DNA of 64,000 nt from Faeciplasma sp900553675 (lineage in GTDB: Bacteria; Bacillota; Clostridia; Oscillospirales; Ruminococcaceae), in contig CAUAFG010000014.1 of assembly GCA_958428235.1 (NCBI GenBank), forward strand, positions 1 through 64,000, in the 5' to 3' direction. Position 1 is the stretch's first letter, and each line of letters starts with the position of its first letter. The notes under the pieces were generated by a model. That model was given only the letters and a program-made list of their open reading frames with translations. It ran no database searches and was not told the origin of the DNA. The position numbers and the translations under genes were made by a program. Positions 25,521 through 33,957 of the stretch are shown piece after piece.

Positions 25521-26408
25521 ATGAAAGCAATCGAAACAATAGGTCTTACAAAGTACTACGGCTCAGCCCGCGGGATAATTGATTTGAATTTAAGCGTTGA
25601 GGAGGGCGGCTTTTTTGGATTCTTAGGACCCAACGGCGCGGGAAAAAGCACCACCATAAGAATCCTGCTCGGTCTTATCTCGCCGACAAGTGGAACGGCA
25701 AAGATTTTCGGCAGGACGGTTGGAATGTCGCCAAAAGAGATACTCTCGGAGATAGGATATCTTTCCTCCGACGCCGCGTTTTACTCCGGCATAAAGGTGA
25801 GCGATATATTAAAGCTGAGTGCTCAGCTCAGGGGAAAGGACTGCTCCAAGGAAGCAAGCGCTCTCTGCGAGCGTCTCAGCCTCGACCCCAGCCGCAGGGT
25901 AGACGAGCTTTCGCTGGGCAATCGCAAAAAGGTGGGAATCGTCTGCACAATGCAGCATAAGCCAAGGCTGTATATTATGGACGAGCCGACAAGCGGGCTT
26001 GACCCTTTAATCCAGCGCGAGTTTTACTCGATTTTGAGTGAGAGAAACGCCGAGGGTGCAACCGTTTTCCTTTCCTGCCACGTCCTTTCAGAGGTGCAGA
26101 GATACTGCCGCGAAGCCGCTGTCATCAGAGATGGACGGCTGTTGGTGTCCTCCAGCGTTGAAAGCCTTGCCCATACCGGAGCAAAGCGCGTCGCGCTGCG
26201 CGGAGTTACAGCCCTGCCAAGTCTTGCGGATATTCGCGATATCACCATGAGTGAGGATTCAATAAGCTTTCTATACGGCGGTGCACCGAGTGAGCTTCTT
26301 CGAGCTCTTGCACCACTGCCGATAACCGATATAACCATCAGCGAGCCGGATATGGAAGAGGTCTTTATGCATTACTACGAGGGAGGCGTGACTAATGACA
26401 ATAATTAA
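25521..26408 (+). CDS. ABC transporter ATP-binding protein
   Basis: This 295-residue ATPase has Walker A GPNGAGKSTT near residue 37, an ABC signature in the degenerate form LSLGNRKK, Walker B LYIMDEP followed by TSGLDP, and the H-loop LSCHVLS. The C-terminal 80 residues form an accessory domain like those in multidrug or bacteriocin exporters (CcmA/DRI type). It pairs with the permease encoded next, which overlaps it by 14 bp, and is controlled by the TetR gene upstream. Confidence 0.95.
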   Translation: MKAIETIGLTKYYGSARGIIDLNLSVEEGGFFGFLGPNGAGKSTTIRILLGLISPTSGTAKIFGRTVGMSPKEILSEIGYLSSDAAFYSGIKVSDILKLSAQLRGKDCSKEASALCERLSLDPSRRVDELSLGNRKKVGIVCTMQHKPRLYIMDEPTSGLDPLIQREFYSILSERNAEGATVFLSCHVLSEVQRYCREAAVIRDGRLLVSSSVESLAHTGAKRVALRGVTALPSLADIRDITMSEDSISFLYGGAPSELLRALAPLPITDITISEPDMEEVFMHYYEGGVTNDNN

Positions 26409-27180
26409 GCTTGAGCTTTTGCGCGGCAGAACGTCGCTTATAATATGGAGCTTAGCAATTGCGTTTGTGCTGGGACTTTGCATAGTTATTTATCCGCAGA
26501 TGTCAGAGCAGATGGGCGATATAAGCTCGGCTTTTGCAAGCATGGGCGATTTCAGCGCGGCTTTCGGCATGGACAGGATAAATTACGGCGAGTTTAATGG
26601 CTACTTCGGCATAGAATGCGGCAATATCTTAGGGCTTGGCGGAGCCTTCTTTGCGGCACTTTTAGGAGTGTCTGCACTTGCAAAGGAGCAAAAGGAGCAT
26701 ACCGTGGAGTTTTTGCTGACCCATCCCATAAAGCGCTCACATGTTGCCGGAATGAAGCTGCTGGCAGTGATGATTCAGGTGGTCATACTTAATCTTGTTT
26801 CGCTTATAGTCTGCGCCGTCTCCACCGCCGCAATTGGGGAGGAATTCTTCACAAAAAGCATTATGCTTATGCTTTTGTCCTACCTGATAATGCATATCGA
26901 GATTGCCGCGCTGACCTTTGGAATATCGGCGTTTATAAAGAGGGGAAGCCTCGGCATAGGAATAGGTCTGGCGGCGGGATTTTATTTTATGAATATCATA
27001 TCAAATCTTATCGACGAGACTAAATTCCTGAAATACATAACACCCTTCGCCTACACCGAAAGTGCTGATATCATCACAAATGGGAAGATAAGCATGGAAT
27101 ACCTTGCCTGCGGAATAGCTTTTGGGGTGATAGCAGTTATATGCGCGTTTGTGGTGTACACCAAAAAGGATATATCGTGA
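26395..27180 (+). CDS. ABC-2-type transporter permease
   Basis: This 261-residue membrane protein has six hydrophobic segments and the layout of ABC-2 export permeases: one N-terminal helix (about 16-36), an extracellular loop, then helices clustered from residue 80 onward. The ALAKEQKEHTVEFLLTHPI segment is the usual coupling region. It overlaps the ATPase gene, and the two form an exporter. The cargo is unknown. Confidence 0.92.
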   Translation: MTIIKLELLRGRTSLIIWSLAIAFVLGLCIVIYPQMSEQMGDISSAFASMGDFSAAFGMDRINYGEFNGYFGIECGNILGLGGAFFAALLGVSALAKEQKEHTVEFLLTHPIKRSHVAGMKLLAVMIQVVILNLVSLIVCAVSTAAIGEEFFTKSIMLMLLSYLIMHIEIAALTFGISAFIKRGSLGIGIGLAAGFYFMNIISNLIDETKFLKYITPFAYTESADIITNGKISMEYLACGIAFGVIAVICAFVVYTKKDIS

Positions 27181-27294
27181 TTGCATAGTGCAAAGACGGG
27201 CAGTAAAACTGTCGGATAGTTAATACTTCAAAATATAAGAAACAGCGTTGAAGCATACAGCTTTTAAATGCATAGACATTTTATAGGAAATTGC

Positions 27295-27323
27295 TTGCTT
27301 TTTTCAACATTTTAGTGTATTAT
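27295..27323 (+). promoter_or_regulatory. Promoter of the solute-binding lipoprotein gene
   Basis: TTGCTT (27295-27300) and TATTAT (27318-27323) are 17 bp apart. A transcript from here would carry a leader of about 120 nt. Confidence 0.5.
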
Positions 27324-27337
27324 TATAAAAGAAGCTT

Positions 27338-27416
27338 AATCGATGTGAAAATCGATACATGTATCACAGCTTGATTGATTGCCCGTTTTAAATCATGGGT
27401 ACAGCAAATCAAGCTC
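27338..27416 (+). promoter_or_regulatory. Structured leader of unknown class
   Basis: The leader contains ATCGAT pairs, a perfect 12 bp palindrome GATACATGTATC, and a long-range stem AGCTTGATT (27368-27376) with AATCAAGCT (27407-27415) that encloses GCCC/GGGT. It does not match a riboswitch I recognise. Confidence 0.4.
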
Positions 27417-27449
27417 AGCTGTTATATACACTATTTAAGGAGAAAAAAG

Positions 27450-28919
27450 ATGAGAAAGACAATTTCACTCATAACTGTAATGGCTGTTATTCTGACTATC
27501 GTCTCGCTTTCGGGATGTTCGCAGCCCAAGTCCGACGAACCGTCTGTAACATCAACTGCCGATGAGGCTGCCGGATCCGACAAAACCGTGATATCCTGCA
27601 CCTACAACAGCGCGGACGGAGTGTCAGCACCGCCTGAAAAGGAGGTCAACGAGTATCTTGAAAGTATGGGCTGCGATTTTACAGTAAGTTTTGTCCCCAT
27701 AGACTACATAGGAAACGGACTGAAAAGGCTGGTTGAGAAGGGGACTCCGCCGGATATCGTATATACCGTCTGCCTCGAATTTGAGGATATGGAGACGACG
27801 GTGTACAGCAAGCTCTATTATGACGACATGTACCTGTGCCTGAACGATTATCTTTTCAACACGGAATCAGGCAAAAAGCTGTATGAAGCGTTTCCCGAAA
27901 AGCACTGGAACGAGCTGAAAGCGGGCGGCGGAATCTACGCCGTGGACGGCTCGCTCTCCACCCTGACAACCAACTTTGGGTATGTCTATGATAAGGCTTT
28001 GGTGGAAAAATACGGCTATGATATATCGCTTTCCCCACTGGAGCAGCTTGACAAACTCAGTGAGATAGCAAAGGGTGAGAATACCGTTCCATTCCTGCTG
28101 GGCGACGACTTTTTCAGCGTTGCGGGATATACCGATTCAAGGCGGCTGGCAAAGGGAGTAGTGTTTGATGAAAAAACATGTAAGGCGATAAGCGTGCTTG
28201 AAGATGAGGAGTTTTTAAGCAGTATTGAGGTCGCATATACCCTCGCTCAGCAGGGTCTTGCAAACAGCGAAAATCGCTCAAACTATTTTGCCATGAGATT
28301 TTTCTCGCCAGTGAATATGCAGAACGGCGTTCCGTTTGAGTATCAGAGCAGGACGGTACTGCCGCAGATGAAGAACTCGCCGAAGCTGCAAAGTCCGGTA
28401 AACGTTATCGGGATATACAAAGATTCCGCCAACCCTGATAAGGCTTTTGAGTTTTTAAGCCTGTGCATAACCGACCCGTATCTCAACAACCTTTTGACAT
28501 ACGGCGTTGAGGGCGGCAGCTGTAAAATCGACTCAGACGGCTATGTCACAAAGCGTTGGGACGGTGAAAGCTCTACCGTCAGCCAGTTTATAAACCGCTA
28601 TATCGCTCACCCAAATTCCATTGAAAGATTTATGAAGATAAGCAGTGAGCAGTATGTTGACACAATGGAAGCGGCTGAGCAAAGACCTGCCGCCGCGGAA
28701 TTTGTCGTGAATGTCGATTCGGTTTACGCCGAAAGCCAAGCCGTTGAGCTTGTTTTAAAGGAGATGTCAGCAGAGATAGTCGCGCCCGAAAAAGATGTTG
28801 ACTTCAACGCCTTTGTGGGCAGCTACCGAAAAAAGCTGAGCGAAGTGGGCTTGCAGGCGATTATTGACGAAGAAACAGCCAGTACGCCGCTTTCGTATGG
28901 ACAGATGGTTGAACATTGA
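27450..28919 (+). CDS. Extracellular solute-binding lipoprotein (ABC importer type)
   Basis: This 489-residue lipoprotein starts at 27450, after AAGGAG; an upstream in-frame ATG lacks a ribosome site. The signal MRKTISLITV leads to the lipobox LSGCS near residue 24. The mature part shows the two-lobe layout of family 1 solute-binding proteins, with segments such as GTPPDIVYT, KHWNELKAGGGIYAVDG and PDKAFEFLSL. These normally bind sugars or oligosaccharides for an ABC importer, but no permease or ATPase of that type lies nearby. The gene is followed 20 bp later by a second lipoprotein gene and preceded by a structured leader. Confidence 0.85.
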   Translation: MRKTISLITVMAVILTIVSLSGCSQPKSDEPSVTSTADEAAGSDKTVISCTYNSADGVSAPPEKEVNEYLESMGCDFTVSFVPIDYIGNGLKRLVEKGTPPDIVYTVCLEFEDMETTVYSKLYYDDMYLCLNDYLFNTESGKKLYEAFPEKHWNELKAGGGIYAVDGSLSTLTTNFGYVYDKALVEKYGYDISLSPLEQLDKLSEIAKGENTVPFLLGDDFFSVAGYTDSRRLAKGVVFDEKTCKAISVLEDEEFLSSIEVAYTLAQQGLANSENRSNYFAMRFFSPVNMQNGVPFEYQSRTVLPQMKNSPKLQSPVNVIGIYKDSANPDKAFEFLSLCITDPYLNNLLTYGVEGGSCKIDSDGYVTKRWDGESSTVSQFINRYIAHPNSIERFMKISSEQYVDTMEAAEQRPAAAEFVVNVDSVYAESQAVELVLKEMSAEIVAPEKDVDFNAFVGSYRKKLSEVGLQAIIDEETASTPLSYGQMVEH

Positions 28920-28938
28920 AAGCACAAGGAGGTAAGCT

Positions 28939-30032
28939 ATGCGCAATTTTAAGAGTAAACGTGTGAGCAGACTGAGTGTCAAGGGCAGAATCTCTCGCTT
29001 TTTTGTGACTGTATTGGCAGTTGTCTGCGCCTTGTTAGCGCTGACATCCTGCAAAAGCGAAGCCATCGACGGCGAAACCGAGTATTTTGGCGTGCTTAGC
29101 GGCATAAACGTCATGTATAAAGACGGGATGTTCACCTTTGAAAATGGATTATTGAGCTATCTTAGCTTTGAAACCGAGAAAATCGTGCCGGTATGCTACA
29201 AGCCCAACTGCAACCATGATGAGGAAAGCGGCTGTCCTGCACTGATTTCGGGCGTGGGAACGATGTTTGTCTGCGGGGACAGTCTTTACACCTTTGAACA
29301 TGGGTACAGCTGGGACAAAAAGAGGGAAGAGACAGTTATAGCCACCACGCTGTTTGCTTCGTCGGTCAGCGGCACCGACAAGCACAAGGTCGCCGAAATA
29401 GAGGGCTGCTCCGTCCACGGCGGGGCATATGTAAAGGACGGCAGAGCTTACTTCACCGCCTCCGAGGTCGAGTTTGACGAAACCGGCTCAAGCACAGGCT
29501 ACACAAAGGAGTATCTGTACGTCTGCGAGCTTGCGGACGGCAGCGTTGAAAGGCTTTTAGAGCTTGCAGACGGTCACAATGCCGCTTCGTGCATTGAAGG
29601 CTGCTTTGACGGAAGGCTTGTTTTGCAGCAAAACGATTGCAGCGACACCGTCAGCGACTACAACAACAGAAAATACAACTTTTATGACCCGCAAACAGGC
29701 GATATCACGCCGATTGACGGCTTTGTAATCCGTGCACAGAAGGACTATCTCATCTTAAAGAAGGACGACGCGCTGGAAATCTACCCCGAAGGCACGATAA
29801 GCCGTATGTAATCAACGACCAAAGGTATGTCAGCCCCGAATGGGGCGGGTATGCAGTAGTTGACGGCAGGCTTATTCTCTCCGCCGACGGAATAGCCATG
29901 GATCTCGAATCAGAAAAGGAATACAAGACCGTTGCCTGTACGTTAATTGCACGCTATAACGGCGGGTTCATTGTGCGGACGCCGAAGCACGAATATCGCT
30001 TTGTCGCGGACAGCGAGTTCTATTCCGAGTAG
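28939..30032 (+). pseudogene. Lipoprotein gene broken by a frameshift
   Basis: The first frame (28939-29811) gives 290 residues: a signal with lipobox LTSC near residue 36, then an extracellular domain rich in short beta strands, repeats of the type YVCELADGS, and several Cys. It ends abruptly after EIYPEG. From about 29793 a second frame continues without stops to a TAG at 30032, giving about 80 residues (DKPYVINDQRYVS, VVDGRLILSADG, YNGGFIVRTPKHEY) in the same repetitive style. One missing base near 29793 explains the break, so the intact protein would have about 364 residues. The fold may be a beta-propeller. It forms a pair with the solute-binding protein upstream. Either real decay or a sequencing error is possible. 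Confidence 0.75.
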
Positions 30033-30065
30033 CAGTGCCGAAGCTGCCTCTATCGTCATAAAAAA

Positions 30066-30110
30066 CGGTGCAAGACCGCAATTAAGCGATTTTGCACCGA
30101 TGTTTTATTT
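30066..30110. terminator. Bidirectional terminator between lipoprotein and fhs genes
   Basis: CGGTGCAA (30066-30073) pairs with TTGCACCG (30092-30099), with T-rich sequence on the right and A-rich sequence on the left. Confidence 0.85.
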
Positions 30111-30119
30111 TATGCCGAA

Positions 30120-31799
30120 TCAGAACAGTCCTGTAATAACACCGTTGTCGTCAACGTCTATTCTTTCAGCGGCGGGGAACTTGGGCAGACCGGGCATTGT
30201 CATAATGTCGCCGGTCAGCACGACCACAAAGCCTGCGCCCGCAGAAACCTTGACGTTCTTGACGGTTACGGTGAAGCCCTCCGGCGCACCCAACAGCGCG
30301 GGATTGTCCGAGAAGGAATACTGAGTTTTTGCAATGCAGACGGGCATATTGCCAAATCCAAGCTCGGTTAGCTTGGCAAGCTCCTTCTTTGCGTTCGGCA
30401 TGATGTTTATGCCAACACCGCCGTAAACCTTGGTGACAACAGCCTTAATCTTATCTTCAAGGCTCAGACCATCTTCATAGGAGAAGGTGAAGTGCGGGAT
30501 CTCTTCCTCGCAGAGCCGAACAACCTCGCGTGCAAGCTCCTTGCCGCCTTCGCCGCCCTTTGCCCAGACGTCTGAAAGAACAACGTTTACGCCCAGTTCT
30601 TTACATTTTTCAATGACGAGCGCAACCTCGGCGTCGGTGTCGGTGGGGAAGCGGTTTACAGCTACTACCGACGGCAGACCGTAAACGTTCTTGATGTTAG
30701 AAACGTGCCTGAGCAGGTTGGGAAGACCCTTTTCCAAAGCTACAAGGTTTTCGCTTCCAAGCTCGGTCTTTGCAAGTCCGCCGTGCATCTTAAGCGCTCT
30801 GACGGTTGCAACGATTACTACCGCAGAGGGGGTAAGTCCTGCCATTCTGCACTTGATGTCCAAAAACTTCTCCGCGCCCAGATCGGCTCCGAAGCCCGCT
30901 TCGGTTACGGCGTAGTCGCCCAGTTTCAGAGCAAGTCTTGTTGCAAGAACCGAGTTGCAGCCGTGGGCAATGTTTGCAAACGGACCGCCGTGTACAAGCG
31001 CAGGGGTGTGCTCTAAGGTCTGAACAAGGTTAGGCTTTAAAGCATCCTTTAACAAAGCTGCCATTGCGCCGACTGCCTTTAAGTCGCCGGCAGTAACCGG
31101 CTTGTCGTCGTAGGTGTAGCCAACGATAATGCGCGAAAGCCTTGCCTTAAGGTCGCTTATCGAGCTTGAAAGGCAGAATACTGCCATAATCTCGCTGGCG
31201 ACGGTGATATCAAATCCATCCTCACGCGGGGTGCCGTTTACTCTTCCGCCCAGACCGTCAACAACGAATCTGAGCTGCCTGTCGTTCATGTCAACGCAGC
31301 GCTTCCATGTGATCCTCTTGGGGTCGATTCCAAGGGAGTTGCCCTGCTGAATGTGATTGTCAAGCATAGCGGCAAGAAGGTTGTTGGCAGCACCGATTGC
31401 GTGGAAGTCGCCGGTGAAGTGAAGGTTGATGTCCTCCATCGGGACAACCTGAGCGTATCCGCCGCCTGCGGCACCGCCCTTGATTCCGAAAACGGGACCT
31501 AAAGAAGGCTCACGCAGTGCAACCATAACGTTTTTGCCTGTCTTTCTGAGACCGTCTGCCAAGCCGATGGTAGTGGTGGTTTTGCCCTCTCCGGCGGGAG
31601 TGGGGGTTATAGCGGTTACAAGAACCAGCTTGCCGTCGGGCTTTTTAACGTAGTTTAAAAGCTTTAAATCAACTTTAGCCTTGTATTTTCCGTACTGTTC
31701 GAGATACTTGTCGTCGATTCCGGCAGTCTTGGCAACCTCGGTGATGGGCTGCATTTCAACCGACTGCGCAATTTCAATATCAGACTTGTAAGTAGCCAT
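30120..31799 (-). CDS. fhs: Formate-tetrahydrofolate ligase
   Basis: This 559-residue enzyme joins formate to tetrahydrofolate using ATP, giving 10-formyl-THF for purines and the one-carbon pool. Length is typical. The P-loop-like segment TPAGEGKTTTTIGLADGL lies near residue 60, and the ALREPSLGPVFGIKGGAAGGGYAQV stretch is a family mark. The ATG at 31799 has GAAAGGAAG upstream; an earlier in-frame ATG lacks one. It is the last gene of a formate transporter-glyA-fhs operon, 36 bp after glyA, and is controlled by a ZTP riboswitch. Confidence 0.97.
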   Translation of the reverse strand: MATYKSDIEIAQSVEMQPITEVAKTAGIDDKYLEQYGKYKAKVDLKLLNYVKKPDGKLVLVTAITPTPAGEGKTTTTIGLADGLRKTGKNVMVALREPSLGPVFGIKGGAAGGGYAQVVPMEDINLHFTGDFHAIGAANNLLAAMLDNHIQQGNSLGIDPKRITWKRCVDMNDRQLRFVVDGLGGRVNGTPREDGFDITVASEIMAVFCLSSSISDLKARLSRIIVGYTYDDKPVTAGDLKAVGAMAALLKDALKPNLVQTLEHTPALVHGGPFANIAHGCNSVLATRLALKLGDYAVTEAGFGADLGAEKFLDIKCRMAGLTPSAVVIVATVRALKMHGGLAKTELGSENLVALEKGLPNLLRHVSNIKNVYGLPSVVAVNRFPTDTDAEVALVIEKCKELGVNVVLSDVWAKGGEGGKELAREVVRLCEEEIPHFTFSYEDGLSLEDKIKAVVTKVYGGVGINIMPNAKKELAKLTELGFGNMPVCIAKTQYSFSDNPALLGAPEGFTVTVKNVKVSAGAGFVVVLTGDIMTMPGLPKFPAAERIDVDDNGVITGLF

Positions 31800-31835
31800 G
31801 TCAATAACTTCCTTTCTTTGGCAAAAGCCAATCAA

Positions 31836-33074
31836 TTAGTCCTCGTAAATCGGGAATCTGTCGCAAAGCTCGATTACCTCGCGGGTGATTCTTTCCTTGT
31901 TGCCCTCAAAATCTTTGATGATGTCTGCAATCCAGCCTGCAATAAGCTTCATTTCAGGCTCTTTAAAGCCTCTTGTCGTAACTGCCGGTGTGCCGATTCT
32001 TAAGCCGCTTGTGATGAACGGACTTTCGGGGTCGTTTGGTATTGCGTTCTTGTTTGCAGTGATGTGCACCTCGTCAAGCCGGTGTTCAAGCTCCTTGCCG
32101 GTTACTCCTGTTCCGCGAAGGTCTAAAAGCATAAGGTGATTGTCGGTTCCGCCCGAAACAAGGTTGATTCCCTTTGCGATAAGCTCATGCGAAAGCACCT
32201 GAGCGTTGGTGACAATCTGCTGCTGATAAGCCTTGAAATCGTCTGTAAGAGCCTCTCCGAATGCGACAGCCTTGGCAGCGATTATGTGCATAAGCGGTCC
32301 GCCCTGAGTTCCGGGGAAGATTGCCTTGTCTATCTGCTTTGCATACTGCTCGCGGCAGAGGATAAGTCCGCCTCTGGGACCTCTTAAGGTCTTGTGGGTG
32401 GTGGTTGTGACAACATCAGCATACGGAACAGGGGAGGGGTGAAGTCCCGCGGCGACAAGTCCTGCAATGTGTGCCATATCAACCATCAGATATGCGCCAA
32501 CCTTGTCGGCAATCTCGCGGAAGCGCTTGAAATCTATGATTCTGGGGTAAGCAGAAGCACCCGCCAAGATAAGTTTTGGCTTGTTTTCTATTGCTAAGCG
32601 CTCAACCTCGTCGTAGTCGATGGTCTGAGTGTCGTCCGAAACGCCGTAGGGGACAATCTTGAAATATTTACCCGAGATGTTTACCGGCGAGCCATGGGAG
32701 AGGTGTCCGCCGTGGGCAAGACTCATGGAAAGCACGGTATCTCCTGGCTGCAAAAGCGCGAAGAATACTGCCAAATTTGCGTTTGCTCCGCAGTGGGGCT
32801 GAACGTTTGCATGCTCCGCTCCGAAAAGCTTGCAGGCACGTTTACGCGCGATCTCCTCAACCTCGTCAACATACTGACAGCCGCCGTAGTAGCGTTTTCC
32901 GGGGTAGCCCTCGGCGTACTTGTTGGTAAGCACTCCGCCCGCAGCAGTCAGAACTCCCTCGGAAACAATGTTTTCCGAAGCAATAAGCTCGATGTTGTGA
33001 CGCTGGCGTGAAAGCTCGCGCTCGCAGGAGGCGGCGACTTCGGGGTCGAATTTTTTTAGGTTTTCAAAAAACAT
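31836..33074 (-). CDS. glyA: Serine hydroxymethyltransferase
   Basis: This 412-residue PLP enzyme interconverts serine and glycine while loading a one-carbon unit on tetrahydrofolate. Lys228 in TTTHKTLRGPRGG forms the internal aldimine with PLP. NIELIASEN near the N-terminus and the YAEGYPGKRYYGGC segment are family signatures. The start at 33074 follows AAAGGAGCG and gives the usual length; the longer upstream frame is not supported. It is the middle gene of the ZTP-controlled operon. Confidence 0.97.
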   Translation of the reverse strand: MFFENLKKFDPEVAASCERELSRQRHNIELIASENIVSEGVLTAAGGVLTNKYAEGYPGKRYYGGCQYVDEVEEIARKRACKLFGAEHANVQPHCGANANLAVFFALLQPGDTVLSMSLAHGGHLSHGSPVNISGKYFKIVPYGVSDDTQTIDYDEVERLAIENKPKLILAGASAYPRIIDFKRFREIADKVGAYLMVDMAHIAGLVAAGLHPSPVPYADVVTTTTHKTLRGPRGGLILCREQYAKQIDKAIFPGTQGGPLMHIIAAKAVAFGEALTDDFKAYQQQIVTNAQVLSHELIAKGINLVSGGTDNHLMLLDLRGTGVTGKELEHRLDEVHITANKNAIPNDPESPFITSGLRIGTPAVTTRGFKEPEMKLIAGWIADIIKDFEGNKERITREVIELCDRFPIYED

Positions 33075-33111
33075 GATATTCGCTCCTTTAAAATGTATTT
33101 TATTGTATTTA

Positions 33112-33726
33112 TCAACTCTTTTTTGGGGACGAGAATCTGATAAGATAGCAAATTCCCATTGCGCCGATGGTGTTGCCCAGAACAACGCTTAAAATAAACC
33201 AAAGATAGCTAAGACTAAAGCTTCCGGCAAGTGCAAAGTAGAACATATCTGCGATGGAGTGCTCAAAGCCGCTCAGAATGAATACCGGTATGCAGAAAAG
33301 CACGCCCATAGGTGTTTTAAATTCCTTGAAGATTTTAACAGCTACATACATAAGTATTCCGCACATAGCTCCCAAAATTACAGCTTTAAGGCAGCCGCCT
33401 TCAAGCTTTGCCGAACACGCCGCCTGAGCTTTCTCTACGATGGCAGGTCTTGCATAGGCGCAGAGAAGACCGAAAAGGGTTGCACCGACAAAGTTGCCCG
33501 CAAGTCCCAAGCCCAGAACCGGCAGATTGGATACTTCAAACTTCTCGGCAAGATATCCGATTCTTCCGGTGTAGAGATACATTCCCAAATAGCATATCGA
33601 GAGCAGCGCGACCGAGAAAAAGCTTGCCCCGACATACTTGTTGTCGCAGCTCATGTAAACCGCTCCGCCAATACCAACCATGATTCCGGCGGCGATTCCG
33701 GAGATAAATGCGTTTTTTAATGACAT
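33112..33726 (-). CDS. Short formate/nitrite transporter (FNT) family protein
   Basis: This 204-residue FNT-family channel is shorter than the usual 250-280 residues because it begins almost at the first helix (LKNAFISGIAAGIMVGIGG). Six hydrophobic helices can be seen, and the SGFEHSIADMFYF segment carries the conserved histidine of the pore. A role in formate uptake or release is strongly suggested by co-transcription with fhs and glyA. A ZTP riboswitch lies directly upstream, so the channel is first in line of the regulated operon. Nitrite transport is the alternative and is less likely here. Confidence 0.88.
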   Translation of the reverse strand: MSLKNAFISGIAAGIMVGIGGAVYMSCDNKYVGASFFSVALLSICYLGMYLYTGRIGYLAEKFEVSNLPVLGLGLAGNFVGATLFGLLCAYARPAIVEKAQAACSAKLEGGCLKAVILGAMCGILMYVAVKIFKEFKTPMGVLFCIPVFILSGFEHSIADMFYFALAGSFSLSYLWFILSVVLGNTIGAMGICYLIRFSSPKKS

Positions 33727-33764
33727 TTCAATCAGTCCTGCCTTTCAGATATTAAATCGCAAAC

Positions 33765-33807
33765 AAAAAAGGACAGACTACCCGAAACTAAAAGGATAGC
33801 TCTGCCC
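33765..33807 (-). terminator. Terminator of the ZTP riboswitch expression platform
   Basis: On the minus strand the GGGCAGAGCTATCC arm pairs with GGGTAGTCTGTCC and is followed by TTTTTT (33765-33770). The first arm overlaps the GGGCA end of the riboswitch core, so ligand binding can compete with terminator formation. Confidence 0.88.
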
Positions 33808-33873
33808 AGACGGTCGGCAATTAATTATTTCCGCTCCCACTGTGTCAAGCCACATACCGTCAGTCACGGAAAT
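33803..33873 (-). ncRNA. ZTP (pfl) riboswitch aptamer
   Basis: Read on the minus strand, this leader contains CCGTGACTGACGG, then a GTGG...CCAC-like hairpin region, GGAGCGG, an AT-rich linker, and the highly conserved GCCGACCGTCTGGGCA. This order and wording match the pfl motif, which senses the purine intermediate ZTP/ZMP when 10-formyl-THF is short. The controlled genes (formate transporter, glyA, fhs) are classic targets. A terminator overlaps the 3' end, so ZTP should switch transcription on. Confidence 0.92.
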
Positions 33874-33883
33874 CGCTAAGGTT

Positions 33884-33912
33884 AGTATAGCATTTAATCA
33901 TGCTTCTGTCAA
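33884..33912 (-). promoter_or_regulatory. Consensus promoter of the formate/one-carbon operon
   Basis: On the minus strand TTGACA (33907-33912) and TATACT (33884-33889) are 17 bp apart, about 10 bp ahead of the ZTP aptamer. Confidence 0.85.
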
Positions 33913-33957
33913 CTAAGTTTTGAAGAAAAGAAAGAGAATTTTTCGGCGGCTTTTTTA

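Noticed and set aside
29812..30032. Separate small gene after the second lipoprotein
   Set aside because: There is no ribosome site, and the frame joins seamlessly to the upstream protein after a single base change.
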